A stretch of DNA of 64,000 bases from Lotus japonicus (GCF_012489685.1 NC_080044.1:81082732-81146731); one strand, 5' to 3'. Positions 11,320 to 26,530 are shown, numbered from the stretch's first letter. The notes: generated from the sequence alone by a model not told the origin. Numbers and translations are program-made.

Positions 11320-13634
11320 GTTAGGGTTTCGAATTTCTGCACTGCGAGAGAGAGTGTGTCACGAACAGTGAGAGCAGTGAAGAGTGCATACTACACTGTA
11401 CTGAGCCAGGGTGTGGAGGAGAGATTATATATCATTTGTAAGAAAATAAAAACTTTTGGACTTTTATTGATTTCTTCTTGTTGGAAAAGGGAAAAAAATG
11501 AATGTAGTTCCTTATCTTTGATGCTTATTTACTCATCTTATAATAGTGTTGTTTTGAGTTTAAGCTTTGTATTCTTTTTATATATATGATTCTGATTTTG
11601 TGTTTCAACTTTTCATACTTTTGCATCAGATTTCATACATGCAACTTTTGATATTTTTGCATCAGATTTAATACATGAAGTATCATGTACTAAACCCCCA
11701 GAAAAAAAAAAAAATGTGTTCTTATAATTGTAGAAAAATATTTAATCTAAATCATTTAATACAAAAAAAATTACAAACTTAGGTATTATGCAAGTGATAA
11801 ATAGTACTGAATCAAGTATGTTGGTTATATTTTAGACAATAATCTAATGCTACATTAATAAAGCTTTAGGGATAAAATGATATTGATCTGTATCATAAAT
11901 CCCCATTAACTTGGATGTTTTGTGTTTGTTTGGTTTCTATGATATTGCGTAATGTAGTTTATTGCTTGTGAATTCATTTTTGTCTTAAATTATATCCACA
12001 ATCGGATGTCGTGAAACTAGTCTCCCATTTACGGTCAGCGCACTAAACGATAGCGGACTGACTAGTTAGTTTTTTTCATTCACGAGAGTTGAGTTAGGAT
12101 TTGAATATCAAACTACTTGCTTAAAGAACACGATAATATTTATATGAAGGAAGTTTTATACTTAAAAGTTAAAACAGTTGGATTTAATCATGTATACACT
12201 ACATAATGAAGACCCATTATTGAAAATATAGGCTTTCATACTACGTTCACACAATTATTATTTTCTTATCCGCATTGGAAATGCAACCTCATTTTCAAAG
12301 TACTATAAAAAAGAAGTCACAATGTAGACAAAAAGAAAATGGTATCCTAATAAAACCTAGATTATAGTCCAGAATTCTTGAAAATCCATCTCGGCAAGTA
12401 GCTATTTTGTTCAAAATATTAAAATGATTGAGTTGGACGAAAGAAAAATTCATTCAAAAGCTAAGATTGATTGTAAATGGAAAAAAATAAAAAGATAATA
12501 GGAACAAAAGCAGTATTATCTAAAAGTACAAAACAAAAACGAGAACAAATGAAAACCTGTAATTTGCAAATATATTGTTTCTCATGTCCTCTACTCGACA
12601 AAATAACATTTAAAATCAAATAAGAAACAGCAGAAGCAAAAAAAAAAATTAGAATACACAGGACAAACATGCATATCATCATGACAATGAATTTTTCAAG
12701 ACAAAATGCACTGCAAAAAACGAGAGCTTTGTTCACATTAACATCTACCTAGTATATCTTCACATAGATCCATCTACTTCATTAATCATTAACAACTGGA
12801 TCAGCATCGAATTCCATCCCCGAGTCCGAACTAACAAATTGCTTGGCCACGAAATTTCAATCATGAAAAGCGACCACGTAAGAACCTCTGCCACCACAAA
12901 AGGGTGAAGGTCTTTAACAGTAAAGACACAATTCCCTCCACACAGTATAAAATCATGATCTAACTGACAACAAAAAAAGCAACCACAAACTGACACGCAT
13001 CAAAACCAAGCGTGTAGTTAGGATGCAATCATAATAATACGGCCCATGACACGTTATGACATTAAACATATGAACTACATTATAAAACTTGATGGAGACA
13101 CAAAATTATGAGTAATTTCAAGGAACGGCTAAAGTATGTAGCATTACCTTTGTTCCAAACACATGGATGGACTAAGATGATTGTTTCACTCTACAGCCAA
13201 TAGTAAAAGAAAGAAAAAAAGGGACATAATATTTCTGGACCACCACCAAAGACTCCAAAACATTCAAATAATAAATCATGAAAGCCCAATATATTTGGCA
13301 GATATCATGGGATATCTCGTTTCTAGTTCAAACCCCATTTAACCCTGTTTTTCCTCCTGTATAAAAGAACCAAATCTTTTCTGCCAAGTTAGCAGGAAGA
13401 TTGGTCACCACCCACGGACTACCTCCACAGCAATGCAGAAAAATAAATTGGAAAAAGAAAAATATGAAAAAGATGACTCCATGTTGGTGACTTGAAATGC
13501 AGACAGCCAAAAGGACCGAAACACCTGTGCCCAAAACTGGTGATGACCCGACTCATGGCATGCAGTTGAGACCCCCAAGCAACAAATGCAGATAGATGTA
13601 TGCAAAGAACTAGACCCATGAAATTGCAATAGCT
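11320..13634. other. intergenic region between BAM4 and importin beta
   Basis: AT-rich spacer. The part next to 11,320 is the BAM4 promoter and leader. At 11,605-11,677 there is an imperfect tandem duplication of about 35 bp built on TTTGCATCAGATTT. A GC-richer stretch at 11,998-12,120 may be an old repeat but lacks convincing ends. From about 13,100 the sequence is probably 3' UTR of importin beta. Short open frames here show no family resemblance. Confidence 0.5.
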
Positions 13635-16335
13635 TCAAAATTGGATTGCTCGACTGATTGCCAACTTGGCCCATTCAGCAGATTCCTTCACCAAATGGTC
13701 ATCAGATGATAAACAATCCTTGAGGAAGTCTTTGCTGGACACAGACTGCTGAATCAAGGGGCCGGCATTACTTCCCAAAGTATCAGCTAAATCTCCAAGC
13801 ACACCGATTGCTGTCTTAGTCACCACATCATCCCTGAAAGGAGAAGGAGCGGCCATTGATTAAGATAAAAATTACAAAACTTTTAGAACCAAAATTCATA
13901 CAGAATTGACAGAAATTCACTTACATATCCTTCTCCGCGTACAAACTGTCCAAGAATTGCAGCACATGAGTAGCAAAAGGCATCAAAAGCTGGGTCTTCG
14001 GAGAACCTTTAAATCCTTGGAGGATGCCCGAGTATGCCTCTAGAATACCATTTCTCAATGAATTTGTGTACTCTGTCATGTCATCATCAGCATTGGTAGT
14101 ATGAGCAGAGAGCTCAGCAGCACTCTGAAGCATAGGCATAGCATATAACAAGTACTTTTCAAAGTTTTCTCCAATTGCCAAGGCAATGTCACCAAAACAT
14201 GAAAAAATTGGAGGCTTAACGGACCGATGCAACTGATTGCTTGACAAGTCCTTTAGAAGCTGTGTCATTATCCCATCACAATACGGTAATATTTTCTCCT
14301 CCAAAGCCCTGCATACATCACCAACCACGCCCACTGTAATAGCACAAACCTGGTAGTCCTCAAAATTTTGGAGGCCCATCTCCAAATACTTGTAAAACTC
14401 TGGCATATATTTAACAAAATCAGGGCCAGTTGCATAGGCCAAAGCTCCGATGGCAAGCATAGCCTCCTCATGAGCTGTTGTACTTCGAGAAGCAAACACT
14501 CTTAAGAATAAACTCATAATTTGGTCAGCGTACTGCATGAAATGATATTTCGTAGGTTCAGATGATCCTAACTTCTGTATGATGACTTGCAAGCAACCGC
14601 AGAGAAGGCCCTGTAACTCACTCAGCCCCTCATCAGATGAGCCCTGATTCTCAAGAGTTTGGTGGAGCTCCGCCATGATGATAGGAGCCAGTTGTACAAC
14701 CAGTGGAGCTGTTTCATCATTAGAACACCTCACTACCTCATTTAAGGCTTCATAGGCTGCTGTTCTAAGGCGGGACTCTCCAGCATCCTCTCTGTGAGTT
14801 ACTGTGAGAAGGGATTGAACAATTTCTTGAAAGAAGGGGGACAGTGGAGAGGATGCAGATCCAGCATCCTCATAGCCTTGAGCCAGAAAGTAAAGAGCAC
14901 CACATGCCTTCTCAGCAACATTTGGAGCATCTTTCATGCTCTGAATAAGCACAGTAATAATCTGTTGGCAATTTGCTGGAGTGATGATGGGAGTATCTAA
15001 AGCTGACCCATGCAAAAACTCAAACATCCGCCCAAGAGTCCATGCAGTTGTGTCCTTCACATGATTATTTGGGTCCTTCATCAGTGCAGTGAGCATGAAG
15101 TTCAAAGCCATATTCACAAGTGGCACAAGTTTGTCAGGTGATGGGCCTTCCAGAATGGAGCCGAATGCATAAGTTGCAGCTTCCCTTTGCCTCCAATCTG
15201 GTAAAGTTATGTTCTCTTGAATAAATGGCATCACCAGAGGCACAATATCATCACCAACTGTTCGTGCAACCAACCCCAAACATGTACCGCCAGCCATAGC
15301 AATGTTCCAAGCTCCTTCATCCTGATCTTGATCCTCTTGTTGCTTTAGCAAGGTCTCCAGTAGCATCGGAACAAGAAATGCAAGTGCTTGCTTAATAAAG
15401 TAAAAGCAAGGAATGTCTGAATCCCCACTAAATTCACCTCCATATTCTTCTAATATATCAATTTCTTCATCACATATGGAGCTCCAGAACTCGATTGCCT
15501 GAAGCGCAACAGGCTCCTCATCTTCCCTTACAGCCTTGGCAGTGATGTTAAAGATGTCTTGGATATAAGGAGCCAACTTTTCATAGTATGTTGAAGAAAT
15601 AGCTACCAAACACTCAAAAGCTGCTCGCCGGATCTTCGGTTCAGGAGAAAGAGTGGTCTCACAAACAATTCTCATAATGTAATCACGCTCCATATCATTA
15701 GAAAAATTTGCCTGAGCAAAACCCAATGCATTGTACAATGCCCGTATCGCAGCAAGCCTGACATCATTGTTTTCTTCTGTAGAATTCATACCCTGAACAA
15801 CCGCAGTGAGTATCTTATTTACATGATCCTGCTCTACCACATCCGGGGACACTTCTTCACAAATGTACCCGAGGGTCTCAAGAGTTGCCTGCTTTGTAGG
15901 GGCAGGCAGCTGATGAATGTTTGACAAAAGGGACCCCACCAATTCAGGCCATTCCTTGTGAGGCAATTCGATACCAGCAACTTTTGCAATGACTTGTGAC
16001 GCGGTTGATCGAGCATCGAGAGAAAGAGAAGAAAGGGTCCTCAACAAGAATGCTTTAATCTGGGCTTTCAAAGCTGGGTCGAGAGACAGCCATCTTTGAA
16101 TAAGTTCCACCTTTCTGTGCTGTTCCTTCGCATCCAGAGCATTCTTCAGAATTAAACCTGCCAGCTTCCTGCTCTCCGCAGGTTTGTCATCGTTTGCCAA
16201 TTCCCCAGCAAGAGAATACAAGAAACTTGGAAGATTCTGTTCCTGAAACTGTTTCAAGTTATCTTCAGCTTGTTTCCTGACAGCGCCATCCACTGCTTGC
16301 GCATTTAAAAGAATTTGAGTAACCTCCATGGCCAT
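13635..16335 (-). CDS. KPNB1: importin subunit beta-1
   Basis: The coding sequence has two exons, 16335-13925 and 13833-13635, joined within the Met codon of EKDM-DDVV (869 aa, close to the 870 aa of Arabidopsis importin beta-1). The protein is a HEAT-repeat solenoid that binds importin alpha or cargo in the cytoplasm, docks at FG nucleoporins and is released by RanGTP in the nucleus. Recognisable stretches include MAMEVTQILLNAQ at the N-terminus, SRKLAGLILKNALDAKEQ in the importin-beta N-terminal Ran-binding region, the acidic loop QEDQDQDEGAWNIAMAGG, and the C-terminal KTAIGVLGDLADTLGS. ATG 16,335 was chosen because the family begins MAMEV and a splice acceptor lies six bases upstream. Intact and highly conserved. 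Confidence 0.96.
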
Positions 16336-17470
16336 CTGAACCTGGAACATAAAGGTCCAAATCACATTAAAAAAAGGATTAGAAAACAATCCATCAAAAC
16401 AAACTACCAATCATAACATATGCAGGGTACTTAATAAAGTCACAACAGGCTCAATGGACAAACTAAACTTAACCACATGAGAAATTAAACGCACAAAAAA
16501 GGGCCCTAAATCCAAATGCATGACATCATATTAAGGCTGGAGTGTTAAGGACATAGCACAGGGAGAAAAGATACAAAAGAACATTTAAATAAATGTAGCG
16601 TTAACGACAAAACACAATGATTCGGTGTGCATTAACGACAAAACACAGTGATTCGATGTGCATTAACGACAAAACACAAAGTAATTCGACGTGCAACAAA
16701 TAATAAGCAAACAGGTTTCAGCTCGACAGATAAGTTGCACAAGATATGAAAGCTGTAAACGGTATGTGACGTATCATGTATAGGCCATAAAACTGAGTAA
16801 CAGACAAAAGTTTGCTCCTAAAGCAAGTCCTCATTATTTCACCAAAACACACTCACTCACACAACCATTCCATCGACAGTCTACAGATACAAAGAGTGTC
16901 CTACTAACAAGAAATTGACTAAACCCTCCCATAAACCCCATATCACCATGTAAACAATACGCATTCCAAAAAGCAAAAACACATGATTTGACCTACTTGA
17001 TGACAGTGTGCAGGGGTACCAAATACCAATAGATCGAAAATTCAAAATGGATTAGGTTCAAATCCATTTCCTACATTTCCTAACCAGTCAACCAAACACT
17101 GTATCGGAAATCGCAAAAACACTTCGATTTGAATAAAAACGGATTCAAAATTTCAAACGAACAAAACAAAACCAAAAAACGAAGCTTACGAAATGAACTG
17201 GTTCCGATCCTGAAATGAAAAAACCAAATTAGCGAAAGCAACTAAGAACACGAAGCGTGAGTTAGTATCAAACTCGGATCAGCAGCAAAAGCAGTGACAG
17301 TATTCAATCAGAAAAACACAAGTAAATTAGAGATTCAGATAGCAAATCAATGAGGGAAGAAGAACTCACGGCGAGTTAACGAACGGAATCGGTGATGGAA
17401 GAACAGTGAGTCAGTGAGTGAGTGAGGAGCGAGTTGAAGGAAGAGAGAAGCGCGGCGACTCTGAAACCCT
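16336..17470 (-). other. importin beta 5' UTR exons and introns
   Basis: The ATG exon begins after an acceptor (TTCCAG) at about 16,342. Upstream on the minus strand a small non-coding exon fits at 17,209-17,190 (acceptor ATTTCAG, donor GTAAGC). A first exon ends at 17,370 (donor GTGAGT). The leader is rich in CTCACT and CTTC. The exon calls are inferred from splice consensus only. Confidence 0.55.
16601..16703. repeat. tandem repeat, about 31 bp x 3
   Basis: Three copies of a unit beginning RTTAACGACAAAACACA and ending in a CGRTGTG-type motif lie in the 5' UTR intron of importin beta. They are slightly diverged. No function is apparent. Confidence 0.85.
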
Positions 17471-17471
17471 A
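17464..17471 (-). promoter_or_regulatory. telo-box (AAACCCTA) in importin beta promoter/leader
   Basis: AAACCCTA lies at the upstream edge of the importin beta leader. Telo-boxes are common near the start sites of plant housekeeping and translation-related genes. Assigned by motif and position alone. Confidence 0.35.
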
Positions 17472-18185
17472 GCAGAGAGTGGGAAAAAGCAGAGACGCCC
17501 CCAATGTTAAAATTTTATTTTTGTGTCTTCGGTTAACCCCTTTTTTTATATTCGCTGTACGACACTCCAACCAATATCTGCCGTTGATTCAAATTGGGTT
17601 GATCTCAGCCGTGTGATTATCTCATCAACGGCTCCATTTTGAATTGTTTTGTTTTTTTCCATCTTTGTTTTTCAATTTTTTTTCATGTTCGTGTGAGAGC
17701 GGTGTCAGGTTATGCCACGCGATGTTTCTCGCGCGTGTGGGCGGTGCGTGAGGGTTCAATCAATACCCTTATGATATGAAATCCAAAATTTCCCTCTAGG
17801 GTTGATTTTTTTTATGTATACATGGCTTGTCTCTTAAACTTACTAGCTGTAAATAAAAATTATTAATCTGGCAGATTGAGGGATAAGATAGTTAAACTAA
17901 TGATTGAACTGTAAAAATTGTAAAATTTTATATACAAACAATATTTTATATGATTTTTTTATTTGGGTGAAGTGTGTTATTTAATTATTGTAAAATTCTC
18001 AATAATTGATTCTAATCTTTGACTTTTGAAATATCACATGTAGTTTTTTCTTGGTAACATAGTTATTTAGTTGCTGCATTTTGTTTTTCCTTTGCTTGCT
18101 GTAAAATAGTCTAAATTAATCATTGATGGAAATAAAATGGTAAGCCAAACATAAAAAAAAAGTGGTATTTGTTCCTCAAGCCCAA

Positions 18186-18231
18186 TATATCTGGGCCAAA
18201 ATTTACCAAAAAAAGTATATCTGGGCCAAAA
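18186..18231 (+). repeat. A-tailed micro-insertion with 16-bp direct repeats
   Basis: TATATCTGGGCCAAAA occurs perfectly at 18,186-18,201 and 18,216-18,231. Between them is only TTTACCAAAAAAAG (14 bp). The form is that of a retroposon target duplication around a minimal tail. Confidence 0.75.
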
Positions 18232-18268
18232 AAAGAGCGTTAACTTCTACAGCTCACATGACAAATCC

Positions 18269-18318
18269 AAGTCATATATACCTTGTTTTTTACCAAAAAA
18301 AGAAGTCATATACCTTGT
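18269..18318 (+). repeat. A-tailed micro-insertion with 16/18-bp direct repeats
   Basis: AAGTCATATATACCTTGT (18,269-18,286) and AAGTCATATACCTTGT (18,303-18,318) differ by one TA dinucleotide. They flank TTTTTACCAAAAAAAG, the same insert core as in the scar 50 bp upstream. Confidence 0.72.
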
Positions 18319-18813
18319 CTAAATACGGACACACCCTAGAAGGTTCGACATCACGGTACCGTGGTCAAGTACTTCATAATACCTAGCAATTATCAACCCA
18401 TTAAGCCTTGTTGGATACCAGCTCGAAATGCAAAGGTAACGATAATAGTGAAGATGCATAAAAGACAAAGTAATCTTCAAAATGAAACATATTTGAAACA
18501 TGTGACGCCCGAAGCTAATAAAGGCTGGAAGTGATCGTCAGTGTAATGAGAAGATGTGAATAAGGAGTGGTTCGTGACAAAACTTTTAAACGAAATGATA
18601 CATGATTGGGCCGATCATACACTAGAACATGATGTATTATGAGACTAGCCGAGTTTAAAGAGTACATCGAGGTTTCCAACATTTCATTTTGAAAAATTGT
18701 GTGTCTTGAAGTTCCAACTTCGTGGAACTCAACGCACATACTCTTAGATGTTGCGGATAAGTTTCAACCTGCATGTGAGAATCTTTAGCTTGATGATACT
18801 AGCTATTTACTTA

Positions 18814-19919
18814 GAGCCCGTTTGGGTGCGATGTATAGTATAAGGCCTGATAGTATAAGATCTGATAGTATTAGGCCTGATAGTATAAGCCCTGATAACT
18901 TTCTTATACTATCCAGCGTTTGGTCATACTCTGTTTAATTTATCATATCGTTTAAATTAATGCAATTTTATTTTTAATGAAGTATTGAATAATGATATAT
19001 AATAAAAATCAAATATGGAGGTGATTATAACAGTGGTGGCGGTGGTGATGGAAGTGGTGGTAGGTTGGTGGTGGTGGCGGCAATGGTGGTAGGTTGGTGT
19101 TGGTGGCGGTGGTGGTGACAGTGGAGATAGGTTGGTGGTGATGGTGGCAGCGATGGTGGTTGTGGTGGTGACGATGATACGGTGGTGGTGGTGGTAAGGC
19201 GGTGGCGGCTACGGTGGAGGGTGGAGGCAATGGTGGTGGTGGTGGCGATAGGGTGGTGGTTGTGGTGTCGGTGGTGGCAATAGATTGGTGACGACGATTA
19301 TGGTGGTGGTGGCGATAGGGTGGTGGTTGTGGTGTCGGTGGTGGCGGTAGGGCGGTGGTGGTGGTGGTGGCAGTGGCGGCAACACCGGTGGTGGCGGCGA
19401 TGGTGGTGATCGGGTGGTGGCAGCGATGGTGGTTGTCGTGCGACGATAGGGTGGTAGTGGTGGTGGTGGTGGTAAGGCGGTGGCGGCTTAGTAGGGTGGC
19501 GGCGACGGTTGAGGGTGGAGGCAATGGTGGTGGTGGTGGCGATAGGGTGGTGGTTGTGGTGGCGGTGGTAGCAATAGAGTGGTGGCGGCGATTATGGTGG
19601 TGGTGGCGATTGGGTTGTGGTGGCGGTAGGGCGGCAGTGGTGGTGGTGGCGGCGGCGGTGATCGGGTGGTGGTGGTGCTAATGGTAGTGTAAGTTGGCAG
19701 CAATGGAGGGTGGTGGTGATGGTGACTTATACGTCACAACCTTATCATGTCTTATCCATCACTCACATGATGGATTAAATAATACGTCATTTTAACGTAT
19801 AAGGGAACTTTGATGGATAAGCTTATACAATACAATGTCATCACCAAACAATGGATAAACTCATAATGTATTGTATAAGCTTATGCTATCATGCCTAATA
19901 CGGCGTGCCAAACGAGCCC
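18814..19919. mobile_element. PIF/Harbinger-like non-autonomous element, 1.1 kb
   Basis: The termini are inverted: GAGCCCGTTTGG at the left and CCAAACGAGCCC at the right, extended by imperfect copies of a GATAGTATAAG motif. TTA flanks both sides (18,811-18,813 and 19,920-19,922). A 3-bp TTA duplication and a G-rich GTTTGG terminus are typical of PIF/Harbinger and Tourist elements. The interior has no transposase and is dominated by GGT repeats. Confidence 0.72.
19021..19725. repeat. GGT/GGC-rich degenerate microsatellite
   Basis: About 700 bp on the plus strand consists of GGTGGT and GGCGGT runs with larger repeated phrases such as GATAGGGTGGTGGTTGTGGT. Long open frames on both strands (Val/Trp/Gly or His/Pro/Thr repeats) are by-products of the triplet repeat, not genes. 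The strand asymmetry could favour G-quadruplex or R-loop formation, which is an inference. Confidence 0.9.
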
Positions 19920-20039
19920 TTAGTTTGTTGGTCCCCCTACGACCCTACTAGTAGTCGTTGGGATAATGCAAGAGCATTCATCAAATTTCTTAAGATTTTC
20001 TATGAGGTCTCCAAAGTATTTTCCTCTGAGTATACATTT

Positions 20040-20082
20040 AGTTTTCCATTAATTTTTTTTTATAAGCAGTTTTCCATTAATT
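20040..20082 (-). repeat. T-tract micro-insertion with 15-bp direct repeats
   Basis: AGTTTTCCATTAATT is present perfectly at 20,040-20,054 and 20,068-20,082. The 13-bp insert is TTTTTTTATAAGC, which on the minus strand is GCTTAT followed by an A tail. Confidence 0.72.
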
Positions 20083-20364
20083 GAATTACATTCATTATGA
20101 ACTCTTAAATTGTATTGTGAACACAAATTAATATGTGTGATGTATAACTAATGGAGAATCATGTAACAATAAATGACTCAATCCTACCAAAAGTGAGCCA
20201 ATAATAGCTAAGGATTTCCCTTGATTATCACTATAACAAATATGCACAAGCATTTTTTTCACACAATGTATGATGCATTCCCGCTCTCAAGGGAGGATTC
20301 ATTTAGTCTTTGATATTCTAAACGAGAGAAGCATAAGCATGTCCATGCAACGATTCCCAAACTT

Positions 20365-21960
20365 CTAGAGAATTAGATTGATATCCCTAAAACCACTATA
20401 TCATGCAATAACCAAATTGGCTCGTGACTGCATACGATATGAGCTACCATAAAACCATAGAAATCATTGATATATTCTTCCGGCTCGTAATTGACTAATT
20501 TAATATAAATCATTCAATTTATCATCTAAGGATAATCACCATCAATGCTTATCGTTACGCAACACATCATTGTCAAATAGAAATGAAGAATTTTAATTGA
20601 ATATCCCTTCTGGATAATAAGGAAGGCCAGCTTGTTCTTATTCCAATGATCATTATATAGTTCATTGATTCTTACTTTCTGTACGTGGATTGTTTCGATC
20701 GAAATAACATCGTGACCTTTTCATTTTTTAACAAAATAAATCATCGAGTTTATACAACGACCACAATGCTACCAAAGATGAAACTTGTATAAAATGGGAT
20801 TGACACTCTACGTCCATAAAAGTATCATCTCATGCAGTAATCGATCATATTGGCTCGTAACTACATACGAATATTATATGAGCTACCATAGAAATTAAAG
20901 ATAAAACTTATATAGAATTAGATTGACACTCTACGTCCATAGAATCATCATCTCGTGCAATAACCAAACTAGCTCGTAACTGCATTCAAAGATTATCAGA
21001 CCTACCATAAAACCCATAAAAACAACTGATACACTCCCCACCAAATTTACTTAGACAACCTCCATAACTAGCCATCGTTACTGGGCCATGTATATGAAAT
21101 CATGTCGCAATTGGCTAATTCAATATAAATCATCATGTTTATTTAACGATTCTCATGCTACGTATCAAAGATAAAGCTTATATAGAATTTGATTGAAACT
21201 CTACATCCTAAAATCATTACCCGTACAATAACCAAACTAACTCGTAACTGCATAAAGATTATCCGAGTTACCATAAAACTTGTAGAAACCATTGATCCAC
21301 TCCCGACCAAAACTACTGAGGCAACCTCCATAACCATCTCTCCTTATTGATATTTATTGTCTTTTAAGAGTCTTTAAACTAATTTTGAAGGTATCAAAAT
21401 GACAGATGAGAGTTCTAAGCATGTGTGTGTGAATTCATGCGACAATTGAATACTCAATATCAATCATATAGTTTATACAACGACTACCATGCTATCAAAG
21501 TTAAAGCTTGTATAGAATTGGATAGTGACACTCTACGTCCCTAAAACCATTATCTCATGCAGTAATCAAACTGACTCATAACTGCATACGAAGATTATCT
21601 GAGCTACCATAAAACTCATAGAAACAACTAATCCACTCCAGACCGAAATCACTAAGCAACCTTCATAACCATATCTCCTTATTGATGCAAGTATCGGTCC
21701 CCTATGCATGAACTCATGCACAATCAGCTAATTCAATATAAATCCTTCAATTTACTTTTCGAGGATTAAAATCACCACTAATGCTTATTGTTACGAAACT
21801 CATCATCACAGAACAGAAACATACAATCCTAATAGAATATCCCTTCAGTGTAACAAGGAAGACTAGTCGATTTTCATTTAAATAATCATTATACAGTTCA
21901 TTAATTCTTACTTTTTGTATGTGGATCGTTTCGGTCGAAATAACATTGTCACCTTGTATT
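20365..21960. repeat. array of diverged direct repeats
   Basis: A core phrase built on GACACTCTACGTCC, CTCRTGCARTAAYC, CTCGTAACTGCATACGA and GAGCTACCATAAAAC recurs at about 20,371, 20,800, 20,915, 21,185 and 21,505. A separate block of about 215 bp at 20,505-20,720 (with TATCCCTTCTGGATAATAAGG and GTGGATTGTTTCGATCG) recurs at 21,730-21,955. The array reads like the remains of a tandemly repeated non-coding sequence or nested retroelement UTR. It has no open frames and no termini. Confidence 0.7.
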
Positions 21961-22226
21961 TTCTTTTAAGGACTACTATTTTTACAAGAACTATACTAAG
22001 AAAGTTAAATTGCAGGGGATAGAAGAACAAAGATACAAGTACTAAATCAAAAAATAGATGTATTTACGTGTGCCAAAAACTTACTTAAGCCAATTATAGT
22101 CAAAAAATGAAAATCAATAATAGAGTTTCTTGAAAGGAAAGGTTGAGGTATTCATGATGAACGGTAGAGATGTACCCAACAGCAGGACGAATATGATTGG
22201 ATGAAACAAGCGTTAGCTGCATCACA

Positions 22227-22242
22227 ATTGGTCCACGTCATC
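22227..22242 (+). promoter_or_regulatory. plant unfolded-protein-response element (P-UPRE/ERSE-II)
   Basis: ATTGGTCCACGTCATC matches the published plant UPR element of BiP promoters exactly and includes ERSE-II (ATTGG-N-CCACG). It lies 189 bp upstream of the BiP ATG and about 100 bp upstream of the TATA box. bZIP factors of the bZIP60/bZIP28 type are known to act through this element under ER stress. Confidence 0.9.
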
Positions 22243-22324
22243 TGTAGTGACATGTTCGAGCGTGTAAAGCTCTCGTATTCGCTAGAGACGGACCTGGGTA
22301 CACGTTAGCACCATCACTGAACCC

Positions 22325-22334
22325 ACTATAAATA
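22325..22334 (+). promoter_or_regulatory. BiP TATA box
   Basis: ACTATAAATATCC stands about 90 bp upstream of the ATG and is followed by a CT-rich leader (CTCTTCTCTCTC). The spacing from the UPR element fits a compact inducible promoter. Confidence 0.75.
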
Positions 22335-22415
22335 TCCCTCTTCTCTCTCAAACCTCTCACTTCACATTCTCAACACAAATCAATCGTGCGTCGAAGAAGA
22401 AGAAGAGAGACAGCA

Positions 22416-25523
<3,108 letters not shown>

Positions 25524-25974
25524 ATGTTTTGCTCAGATTTTACTTGTGCTGCGAACGAACCCAGGAGCTAGATATGTTGAGAGAAGCAGTAGATTAGGAT
25601 CAGTATGTTAATTTTTGTTATTATAGGTGGGAATTAAGAATTTCCCCTGCGCGCTGCGCTTGCTTTTTGATGGCGAAAATACTTGTAATTCCTTTTCTCT
25701 ATTCCCAGTTTTACAAGGATAAACTTCTGATGTATGATCCTGGTTTAGCTCTTCTTATTCTTATGTTCATTTCCGTGCATGCTTCTTCGTGCTTTTCAAA
25801 CATAGGTTTTTCATTCAAAGTACCAACTACCAATGGCCTCAGTGCATCTGGCAGCAAACGTGGCACTTAAAAAAATGTCTTTGTGGATTTTGCCAGTTGT
25901 CTTAATACGTGATTTGCATGTGTTATCCTCAATAATTATAGTTGATTTAGTTCATTAATCTAAAGTGAATTATG

Positions 25975-26025
25975 GGAAGTGATTTTTAGTTTTTTTTTTT
26001 TTTGATAGGCGGAAGTGATTTTTAG
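25975..26025 (-). repeat. T-tract micro-insertion with 15-bp direct repeats
   Basis: GGAAGTGATTTTTAG is duplicated perfectly at 25,975-25,989 and 26,011-26,025. The 21-bp insert is 14 T followed by GATAGGC. On the minus strand this is GCCTATC plus an A tail, the same terminus seen on the larger retroelement fragment at about 36,812. Confidence 0.82.
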
Positions 26026-26530
26026 ACAAAACCCGCACTCAAGTGTCAACTCCAGAAATTGTACTCCAAGTAAAATATGTCTAAAATCACAAATCACTAT
26101 TGAGTTGATCAAACTCCAGAATTTGAACCTCAATTCAATGCTGCCTGCCATAAATCACGGTTGAGATAGCCAAACTGAACGTGCAGCATCACATGTCATA
26201 ATTTTAGTAATCTGCTCCAGAAATACACAAGGATCTCTGGTTGTTAAACTTTCACAAGCATATCCCAAATTTATTGTAATATAATTGAAATCAACGGCAC
26301 CTTATCATAATGAACCGATTTATTCTTCTAATTTTTAGTGCGTGGTTGTATACAAGTTAAACCTAAGGTGAGAGTATTTTTATCACAATCTACATGAAGA
26401 TGTTTGTTCACTTTTTTATTTTGAAGTAAGTAATAACATCATTTGCATTGATGCAAACAAGTATACAAACAAAAAAACAGTTGCTGAGTAATGAACATAA
26501 CTTTTTTATTATAGTTTTTTCTCTAATAAT

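Larger units (their letters stand above)
17490..18813. other. intergenic region with two A-tailed micro-insertions
   Basis: There is no gene here. Two short A-tailed insertions flanked by direct repeats sit at 18,186-18,231 and 18,269-18,318 and are listed separately. The block 18,320-18,790 has a different texture, with balanced composition and phrases such as GTGACGCCCGAAGC. It may be an old retroelement fragment, but no termini are visible. Confidence 0.45.

Noticed and set aside
19009..19703. Long open frames on both strands in the GGT-rich tract
   Set aside because: They encode only Val/Trp/Gly or His/Pro/Thr runs dictated by the triplet repeat, with no domain and no splice context.
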